Assembly (NCBI GenBank): GCA_903896925.1 | Contig: CAITZM010000176.1 | Coordinates: 1 to 46,587, forward strand | DNA from: an uncultured Lentisphaerota bacterium | GTDB lineage: Bacteria; Verrucomicrobiota; Kiritimatiellia; CAIQIC01 | Reading direction: 5' to 3' | DNA length: 46,587 nt | Part shown: in pieces, positions 1 to 5,839 of the stretch | Layout: every line of letters starts with the position of its first letter | Position numbering within the stretch: the stretch's first letter is position 1 | Position numbers and translations under genes: made by a program | The notes under the pieces: generated by a model | Seen by the model: the letters and a program-made list of their open reading frames with translations, nothing else | What the model was told of the DNA's origin: nothing | Database searches by the model: none

Positions 1-82
1 CCCTCCGACGAGCTATACGGCCCATTCTCGGGGGGCGGAAAACCGAGCTCCCACAGGGCTCGACACACATCATCACTCACAA

Positions 83-133
83 AAAAAGGGGACATTCTAA
101 TCGAGCGCAAAAAGGGGACATTTTAAACGAGCG
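83..133. repeat. tandem 26-bp direct repeat upstream of infA
   Basis: Two copies (83-107 and 109-133) of a 25-nt unit with core AAAAAGGGGACATT, differing at two positions, lie head to tail. The flanking 1-82 has no recognisable gene. Repeats with an 'aaaggggacatt' core often sit at the edges of transposon or REP-type elements, so this may be the border of a mobile element lying to the left of the window. That origin is inference; no transposase is visible here. Confidence 0.6.
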
Positions 134-155
134 TTGACATCGCGCGACGCCGGGC

Positions 156-183
156 TTGCCAAACAGCACCCCACGCGGTATTC
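156..183 (+). promoter_or_regulatory. possible infA promoter
   Basis: TTGCCA (156-161) and TATTCT (178-183) are 16 bp apart and lie 34 bp before the infA start. A perfect TTGACA at 134-139 has no good -10 partner at the right distance. This is a consensus match by eye only. Confidence 0.3.
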
Positions 184-216
184 TTTGCGCCGTTCTGCGA
201 ACCCAGTGGGAAAAAC

Positions 217-444
217 ATGGCCGATAGTAAAGAAAACATCATCGAACTCGAAGGCGTCGTCTGCAAGGTATTGCCTGCGACCATGTACCGCGTCAAGCTG
301 CCCAACGGCCATGAAATCCTTGCGCACATCTCCGGCAAGATGCGCAAGAATTTCATCAAGATCACCAACGGCGACCGCGTCACGCTCGAGATGAGCCCCT
401 ACGACCTGACGCGCGGCCGCATCACCTTCCGTCACAAGAACTGA
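217..444 (+). CDS. infA: translation initiation factor IF-1
   Basis: This 75-residue protein is a full-length IF-1, a single S1-type OB-fold that binds the ribosomal A site during initiation together with IF-2 and IF-3. Typical family stretches are visible: MADSKENIIELEGVV at the start, YRVKLPNGHEILAHISGKMR in the middle (residues 27-46), and a basic C-terminus ending in TRGRITFRHKN. Length and ends match the family, so the ATG at 217 is secure although the upstream GTGGGA is a weak ribosome binding site. It stands alone here, not in a ribosomal protein operon. The 168-bp gap to sppA contains two short GC palindromes (446-457 and 463-475) but no T-tract. Confidence 0.97.
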   Translation: MADSKENIIELEGVVCKVLPATMYRVKLPNGHEILAHISGKMRKNFIKITNGDRVTLEMSPYDLTRGRITFRHKN

Positions 445-611
445 CCGCACCGCCGGCGGTCGGGCCTGCAGGCCGGGTACAGGCTGCGCTTGCTTTTCCA
501 CAACCGGGAAGGGGCGCAGCGTCTGGCTGATTTCGAAAATACCCCGTGCGGCAGGATTGCTTGCGCCGGTGAAACGGCGTAGATTCCGTCCGGTTTATAC
601 AGGAGACGAAC

Positions 612-1637
612 ATGGCAGAGGAACGTAAATGCTCGCACGCCGCTTTTTGGTTTGTGCTGGTCCTCTTCGGGCTCGGACTCGGCGTCAGCTTGCTGGTGAA
701 CTTCGGACTGATCGTCGGCATGGCCGTCACGCATACGCCGCGGCCGGAGTTGATGGCGCGCGGGGGCGAGGATGAATTTCCGCGCCTGAACGAGCGCTGG
801 TCCTACGGCAAGGGCCGCGTCAAGGTGGTGCGCATCGCCGTCGAGGGCGCGATCTTCCGCGAACGCATGGACGGCCTGTTCAGTTCCTCGCGCTACGACA
901 AGGTCGAGGCTATCCTGCGCCAGATCCGCGCCGCGCAGTCCGATGACGCCGTGCGCGCGATCCTGCTCGAGGTGGACTCGCCGGGCGGCGCGGTCACGCC
1001 GAGCGACGAGATCTACCGCGCGCTGAATGAATTCAAGTCCAGCACCAGCAACCGCAAGGTCGTGGTTTTCGTCCGCGACCTCGCCGCGTCCGGCGGCTAC
1101 TACGTGGCCATGGCGGCCGACCGCATCATCGCCGAGCCGACCGCGATCGTCGGCTCCATCGGCGTCATCATGGAGACCATCAACTTCAAGGGTCTGAGCG
1201 AGAAGCTGGGCGTCACCGACGTCACGATCAAGTCCGGCGCGAACAAGGACCTGCTCAACCCGTTCCACGACGTCGCGCCGGAACAGCGCGCGCTGATGCA
1301 GAAACTGATCGACGACATGTACAACCGGTTCCTCGGCATCGTGATCAAGGGGCGCGCCAGCGACGACGCGACGATGCGGCCGCTGGCCGATGGCCGCGTC
1401 TTCTCGGCCGAGGAGGCGCTCAAGCTCAAGCTGGTGGATGAACTGGGCTACTTCGACAAAGCCGTCGCCGCGACGAAGAAATTGCTCGGCGAAAAGACGG
1501 TGCGGATTGTCACCTACGAGCAGCCGTCGGACTTCTTCAGCCTGTTCGGCGCTTCCAGCGGGCCCCAGCAGCTGCTGCACAATCTCGACCCGACCCGGAG
1601 CGAGCGCGTCCGGATGCTCTACCTCTGGAAGCCGTAA
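612..1637 (+). CDS. sppA: signal peptide peptidase SppA, short form (peptidase S49)
   Basis: This 341-residue inner-membrane serine protease should degrade cleaved signal peptides. A single hydrophobic segment at residues 11-39 anchors it with the catalytic part outside. The S49 fold follows: an oxyanion region VDSPGGAV (121-128), the nucleophile Ser160 in AASGGYY, and the general-base lysine, most likely Lys212 in KSGANKD. The spacing of about 52 residues between Ser and Lys agrees with the short B. subtilis-type SppA rather than the duplicated E. coli form. AGGAGA lies six bases before the ATG. The next gene starts 8 bp after the stop, so the two are probably cotranscribed. Confidence 0.93.
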   Translation: MAEERKCSHAAFWFVLVLFGLGLGVSLLVNFGLIVGMAVTHTPRPELMARGGEDEFPRLNERWSYGKGRVKVVRIAVEGAIFRERMDGLFSSSRYDKVEAILRQIRAAQSDDAVRAILLEVDSPGGAVTPSDEIYRALNEFKSSTSNRKVVVFVRDLAASGGYYVAMAADRIIAEPTAIVGSIGVIMETINFKGLSEKLGVTDVTIKSGANKDLLNPFHDVAPEQRALMQKLIDDMYNRFLGIVIKGRASDDATMRPLADGRVFSAEEALKLKLVDELGYFDKAVAATKKLLGEKTVRIVTYEQPSDFFSLFGASSGPQQLLHNLDPTRSERVRMLYLWKP

Positions 1638-1645
1638 GGTCTGCC

Positions 1646-1939
1646 ATGCACGTCACGCTGGTCCACGTCCAGGTCAAGCCGGAGCATGTGGCGGAGTTTA
1701 TCGTCGCCACGCGCCGCAATCACGAGGCCTCCATCCGCGAGCCGGGCAACCGGCGCTTCGACGTATTGCAAGACCCTGTTGAGCCCGGCCGTTTTGTGCT
1801 CTACGAAGCCTATGCCTCGCCGGCCGATGCCGCCGCGCACAAGCAGACCCCTCATTACGTCGCCTGGCGCGACGCCGTCGCCCCGTGGATGGCCGCCCCC
1901 CGCCGCGGCGAACCGCTGACCGGCCTGCTGCCCGAGTAG
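1646..1939 (+). CDS. antibiotic biosynthesis monooxygenase (ABM) family protein
   Basis: This 97-residue protein has the dimeric ferredoxin-like ABM fold, related to LsrG and small quinol monooxygenases. Visible family features are the N-terminal strand HVTLVHVQVKPEHV, the NHEASIREPGNRRFDVLQ region (residues 27-44) and the YEAYASPADAAAHKQTPHY region (53-71). Such proteins use an unactivated oxygen mechanism or act as isomerases; the substrate cannot be read from sequence. It starts 8 bp after sppA with an AAGG overlapping the sppA stop, so it is probably translated from the same mRNA. No terminator follows; the repeat array begins about 55 bp downstream. Confidence 0.85.
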   Translation: MHVTLVHVQVKPEHVAEFIVATRRNHEASIREPGNRRFDVLQDPVEPGRFVLYEAYASPADAAAHKQTPHYVAWRDAVAPWMAAPRRGEPLTGLLPE

Positions 1940-1993
1940 CCCACCTGCCGGCCACCGCAACCACGCCGGACCGTAACCGGAGCAGCAGAACGG

Positions 1994-2701
1994 GCATCCA
2001 CAGATTTCACCGATTGCACAGATTTTCGGAGAGGGGAATTAGGAAAGCAGGAAAAGAGGAACGGAAGGGAACGAAGGGGAAGGTAGGGCGGGCGCGCCGC
2101 GCCCGCCGCCAGACAAACCAACCCCAACGAAGCTCAATTCTTGTGGGTGGGGCTGGATGAACATCGAACATCGAAGTCCCGCAGAAAACGAAGAGCCAGC
2201 AATTTTGCGGAAGAAGATTTGAACAGAAGGCAACGAAGGCTACGAAGCGGCCGAGCCGCCAGACAAACCAACCTCAACAAAGACAGAGCATCCAGAGCAA
2301 GCATCCACAGATTTCACAGATTGCACAGATTTTCGGAGCGGACCAGGAGAAAAGCTGGAAGAAGAATTGAACAGAAGGCAACGAAGTAAACGAAGCAGAT
2401 GGTAGGGTGGGCGCGCCGCGCCCGCCGCCAGACAACCCAACCAAAGCCAAGCTCAAGCGTCTTGTGGGCGGGGCAGGATGAACATCGAACAACGAACATC
2501 CAACACCGAACATCGAAGTCCCTTAGAAAACGAAGAGCCCGCAATCTTGCGGAAGAAGATTTGAACAGAAGGCAACAAAGGCAACGAAGCGGATGGTAGG
2601 GCGAGGCCACCGGCCGAGCCGCTAGACAAATCAACCCCAACCAAGCCAGAGCATTCAGAGCAAGCATCCACAGATTTCACAGATTGCACAGATTTTCGGA
2701 G
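1994..2701. repeat. composite non-coding repeat array
   Basis: The gene-free 1940-2893 stretch is filled by interleaved units. Unit A starts GCATCCACAGATTTCAC and contains the 9-10 nt subrepeat CACAGATT three times; copies are at 1994-2031, 2301-2338 and 2664-2701. Unit B starts GGTAGGG and holds a 9-bp GC hairpin (2087-2107, again 2406-2426) followed by GACAAACCAACC; it starts at 2082 and 2401, with a degenerate copy near 2595 and a partial one near 2249. Unit C starts GATGAACATCGAAC (2156-2240 and 2477-2582), the second expanded by short 'gaacatc' repeats. The overall period is about 310-360 bp. Six-frame translations here are artefacts of the repeats. Confidence 0.9.
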
Positions 2702-2732
2702 CGGGGGATGCGGGAAAGAAGGATCGGAAGAG

Positions 2733-2893
2733 GTACCACGGATCACACTGATCACACGATCTTCTTCTTGCGGGAGACACAAAGAATGCCTTGTGATCTT
2801 TGCGGCCTTTGGTGGCGAAGTTTTCATCCTCTGTAAACCTCCTCCGACCTCCGCGTCCTCTGTGGTTGAATCTTTTCTTCTTGGCGTCCTTGG
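2733..2893. repeat. periodic non-coding tract (GATCACAC / ACCTCC type)
   Basis: The stretch carries imperfect repeats with a period of about 9-11 bp: GATCACAC units near 2740-2760, a purine/pyrimidine-biased block around 2826-2868 (ACCTCC, GCGTCCTCTG), and TTGGCGTCCTTGGC at 2881-2894 next to the end of the GH5 gene. The 3' end of that gene (TTGGCAC near 2910) resembles this tract, so the repeat may have run into the coding end. No open reading frame with coding character is present. Confidence 0.6.
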
Positions 2894-4465
2894 CTACCGT
2901 TTCTCATCCTTGGCACGGTCCACGACGGCGGGGGCGCCGTTGAGGCGGAAGTTGCGCGGGGCGGGGGCGGTGCGGGCGTCGAAGGCGGCGTTGAAGCCGA
3001 GTTCGAACTTCTCGCCCGGCTGGAGGCCGTTGGCGTTGTAGCCGGCGTTGGCGAAGACGAGGTGTCCGCCGCGGTCGGTCTGCAACTGCCCGCCCCACGC
3101 GCCGCCTTTGAGCGTCACCGGGAGATCGAATTCCAGTTTCTCGATCAGCAGCGGCTCGGCGCCGGCGTTGGTGATGTAGATGTGGAACGTGGCGCAGTGC
3201 CGGCCGTTCTCCTGCCAGACATTGCCGGCGTCGCAGGCGACGGCGATGTGGTTGGTCTGCGCGACTGGCGGCGTCGCCGCGCTTGGCGCGACGAGCGGCG
3301 CAGCTTCGACGAGGGGTGCGGGTGTTGCGAGGGGCGTGGCGGTGCTGCCGGGCTGCATCAGGCGCTGGAGCAGGCGCAGCTTGTCGTCGTGGATGGTCTT
3401 CCAGTCGTCGCGGAGCAGGCCGCCGGTGTCGCCGCTGTTGGGGTTCCAGCACCAGAAGGCCCAGTACATTTTGTTTGCGCCGATATAATCCACGAGCACG
3501 TTGATCCACTGCGCTTCGGTGCGCGCCTGGGGGGCGCGGGCGGCGGCGACCGTGACGTTGCGGGCGCCGAATTCGCCGAGCCAGATGGGCGCGAGCTGCT
3601 GGTGGTGCAAATAGGCCCAGTGCTTGTTCCAGAGGGCGGGCAGGTTGGCGGGGAAGTCCGCGGCCTTGAACCAGGGCTGGCCGAAGACGCCGGGGCCGTA
3701 GTCGTGCGGCGCATAGACGAGGCGGTGCGGGACGCTCAGGCGCACGGGCGCGGCGGCCGCGCCGGCGAGGTTGCCACCCCACCAATAGCTCTCGTTGCGA
3801 TACTTCTCGACGCCCTCGACGAAGATGAGCCAGTCGGGCTGTACGGCGAGGATGGCGTTGCCGCAGCGCTCGGCGGCGAGCCGCCAGTCGGTCTTGAGGT
3901 CGCCGCTGCCCCACGTGGCGGGGCCGTGCGGCTCGTTGTGCAGGTCGGCGCCGACGACCGCGGGCTGGTGGCGGTAGCGGCGCGCGAGGAAGACCCAGTC
4001 GGCGATCCACTGCTCCTCGCTGACGCCGCGGGTGTACCACAGCTCCGACTGCTGGTTGGCGTCGGGGCGGTGGCGGTCGAGCACGATCCGCATGCCGCGC
4101 CGCCCGGCCTTCTCGATCAGCGCATCGAGCACCTCGATCGGCCGCTTGCCCTTGAGGTCGCGGTTGGCCTGGTCCGCGCCGACGTTGGGCAGGCGGTCGG
4201 TGTGCAGCATCTCGTTGCACCACGGCACGCGCAGCAGGTTGAAACCGAGCCGCGCCATCTGGTCGAGGAAGCTGTCCATGCTGGTGGACCACAGGCCGTG
4301 CGGGGCGTAGTTGGAGGTCTCGAAGCCGAACCAGTTGAGGCCGTTGAACTGGACCGGCCGATCCTGGTCGTCCACGATGCGGTTGCCCGCGGTATGCCAC
4401 CCGCCCGCGCCGTGCGCCGCGCCGGCCAGCCAGAGCAGGCCGAGGTATGTCCACAGGCTTTTCAT
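2894..4465 (-). CDS. secreted GH5 cellulase-like glycoside hydrolase with C-terminal cellulose-binding-type domain
   Basis: The 523-residue protein starts with a Sec signal peptide (MKSLWTYLGLLWLAGAAHGA). A GH5 TIM barrel follows at about residues 25-350, with NGLNWFGFET near the N-terminus, the acid/base Glu178 in DLHNEPHG and the nucleophile Glu298 in IWLGEFG. After an Ala/Pro/Thr-rich linker (about 358-395) comes a beta-sandwich ending in NANGLQPGEKFELGFNA, resembling CBM2-type cellulose-binding modules. It should hydrolyse beta-1,4-glucan or a related glycan outside the cytoplasm by the retaining mechanism. A TTG two codons upstream is an alternative start; the ATG at 4465 fits the signal peptide better. 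It is divergent from the epimerase gene, and its stop lies at the edge of the repeat region. Confidence 0.88.
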   Translation of the reverse strand: MKSLWTYLGLLWLAGAAHGAGGWHTAGNRIVDDQDRPVQFNGLNWFGFETSNYAPHGLWSTSMDSFLDQMARLGFNLLRVPWCNEMLHTDRLPNVGADQANRDLKGKRPIEVLDALIEKAGRRGMRIVLDRHRPDANQQSELWYTRGVSEEQWIADWVFLARRYRHQPAVVGADLHNEPHGPATWGSGDLKTDWRLAAERCGNAILAVQPDWLIFVEGVEKYRNESYWWGGNLAGAAAAPVRLSVPHRLVYAPHDYGPGVFGQPWFKAADFPANLPALWNKHWAYLHHQQLAPIWLGEFGARNVTVAAARAPQARTEAQWINVLVDYIGANKMYWAFWCWNPNSGDTGGLLRDDWKTIHDDKLRLLQRLMQPGSTATPLATPAPLVEAAPLVAPSAATPPVAQTNHIAVACDAGNVWQENGRHCATFHIYITNAGAEPLLIEKLEFDLPVTLKGGAWGGQLQTDRGGHLVFANAGYNANGLQPGEKFELGFNAAFDARTAPAPRNFRLNGAPAVVDRAKDEKR

Positions 4466-4603
4466 CGGCAAGCCGTCTAGTCGAAGCGGGCGCGGCTGTC
4501 AAGCGGCGCGCGAAAAAGCTGGATTATAAAATGCCGTTTGGCGAAAATGCACACGCTTTGGCTGTGGCCTGTGTGGGCCGGCGGGGCGGGACCGGAGGCA
4601 ACG

Positions 4604-5752
4604 ATGATGAGCGGAAAAACAGTGGTGAGCGCAGCGTTGGTGGGACTGGTCGGCCTGACCGGTTGTTCCAGCCTTTGCAGCAAACACAAGGAGTGCGCGG
4701 TGACTACAGCAGCATACGGCAAGACCAAGGACGGCGTGGCGGTCAACATCCACACGCTGAGGAACCAGAGCGGCATGGAAGTCAGCGTCATTGATTTCGG
4801 CGCGACGATCGTCTCGGTCCGCGTGCCCGATCAAAAGGGCCAGTGCGGCGATGTCGTCCTCGGTTTCGACAAGCTGTCCGACTACGAAACCAAGAGCCCG
4901 TATTTCGGCACCCTCGTCGGCCGCTACGGCAACCGCATCGCCAAGGGCAAGTTTGCGCTCAATGGCACGACCTACACGCTCGCCACCAACAACGGCCCGA
5001 ACGCGCTGCACGGCGGCCTCAAGGGCTTCGACAAGGTCGTCTGGCACGCGCAGGTCGCGAAGACGGAAGCTGGCCCGGCGATCGCCTTCACGCACGTCAG
5101 CCCGGATGGCGATCAGGGCTATCCCGGCACGCTCACCATGAAGGTCGTCTATACGCTGACCGACAAGAACGAGATCGTGCTGGATTACTCGGCGACGACC
5201 GACAAGGACACCGTGGTCAACCTGACGAATCATTCCTACTTCAACCTGGAAGGGCAGGGGACGTGCGACATCCTCGGCCACGAGCTGACGATCAACGGCG
5301 GCAACTTCACTCCGGTGGATGAGACGCTGATCCCGACGGGCGAGCTGCGCCCCGTCAAGGGCACGCCGTTCGACTTCACCTCGTCCACCGCCATCGGCGC
5401 GCGCATCGCGCAGAACGAAGAGCAGCTCAAATTCGGCGGTGGCTACGACCACAACTGGGTGCTCGACCGCGAGGGTGAAGGCCTGAGCCTCGCCGCGCGC
5501 GTGGTCGCGCCCAACAGCGGCCGCGTCATGGAGGTGCTCACCACCGAGCCGGGCGTGCAATTCTACTGCGGCAACTTCCTCGACGGCACGCTGACGGGCA
5601 AAGAGGGCAAGGTGTACAAGCACCGCTTCGGCCTGTGCCTCGAAACCCAGCACTACCCCGACTCTCCAAATCATCACAATTTCCCCCCGGTGACCTTGAA
5701 GCCGGGGCAGACGTACAAGACCACGACCGTCTATCGGTTCTCGACGAAGTAA
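4604..5752 (+). CDS. galM: aldose 1-epimerase (mutarotase), lipoprotein
   Basis: GalM interconverts alpha and beta anomers of hexoses. The start at 4604 is chosen because GGAGG lies six bases before it; an in-frame ATG at 4538 has no such site. The 382-residue product begins with a lipoprotein signal ending LVGLTGC (Cys21), so it is anchored outside the cytoplasm, unlike cytosolic GalM. Family motifs are clear: GRYGNRIAKGKF, NNGPNALHGG with a substrate-binding His, NHSYFNLEG with the catalytic-region His, and the catalytic Glu in TTEPGVQFY near the C-terminus. Divergent from the GH5 gene, it may condition sugars released by secreted hydrolases. It is followed by a strong terminator. Confidence 0.93.
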   Translation: MMSGKTVVSAALVGLVGLTGCSSLCSKHKECAVTTAAYGKTKDGVAVNIHTLRNQSGMEVSVIDFGATIVSVRVPDQKGQCGDVVLGFDKLSDYETKSPYFGTLVGRYGNRIAKGKFALNGTTYTLATNNGPNALHGGLKGFDKVVWHAQVAKTEAGPAIAFTHVSPDGDQGYPGTLTMKVVYTLTDKNEIVLDYSATTDKDTVVNLTNHSYFNLEGQGTCDILGHELTINGGNFTPVDETLIPTGELRPVKGTPFDFTSSTAIGARIAQNEEQLKFGGGYDHNWVLDREGEGLSLAARVVAPNSGRVMEVLTTEPGVQFYCGNFLDGTLTGKEGKVYKHRFGLCLETQHYPDSPNHHNFPPVTLKPGQTYKTTTVYRFSTK

Positions 5753-5774
5753 GCAGCTTTCACCGGGAGTGAGG

Positions 5775-5816
5775 CGGGCCGGCTTTCCGAACCTTGGAAA
5801 GCCGGCCCGGTTTTTT
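5775..5816 (+). terminator. rho-independent terminator after galM
   Basis: A 14-bp stem (5775-5788 with 5796-5809), a 7-nt loop and six T residues (5811-5816) follow the galM stop by 22 bp. The top of the stem contains the 15-bp palindrome TTCCGAACCTTGGAA, a member of the dispersed TTCCAAGG family, and another copy abuts the T-tract. Confidence 0.9.
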
Positions 5817-5830
5817 CCCAAGGCTTGGAA
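5785..5830. repeat. two copies of the TTCCAAGG palindrome
   Basis: TTCCGAACCTTGGAA (5785-5799) and TCCCAAGGCTTGGAA (5816-5830) lie in the convergent gap between galM and the beta-helix gene. The first forms the stem tip of the galM terminator. Confidence 0.75.
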
Positions 5831-5839
5831 ATCTGGCGT

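Noticed and set aside
1..126. Frame open from the left window edge to a TAA at 124-126
   Set aside because: It runs through the tandem repeat and gives a low-complexity product ending in repeated KKGD/KKGT words, so it is more likely repeat sequence than a gene end.
134..139. Perfect TTGACA as infA -35
   Set aside because: There is no acceptable -10 about 17 bp downstream; the pair at 156-183 fits better.
1994..2701. CRISPR array
   Set aside because: The repeats are long, composite and unequally spaced, without short unique spacers or cas genes.
1885..2827. Several open frames of 60-120 codons on both strands across the repeat array
   Set aside because: They translate the same repeats in different frames, with no start signals or coding bias.
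3062..4480. 472-codon plus-strand frame opposite the GH5 gene
   Set aside because: It is the antisense shadow of a gene with clear GH5 motifs; GC-rich coding DNA commonly leaves long open antisense frames.
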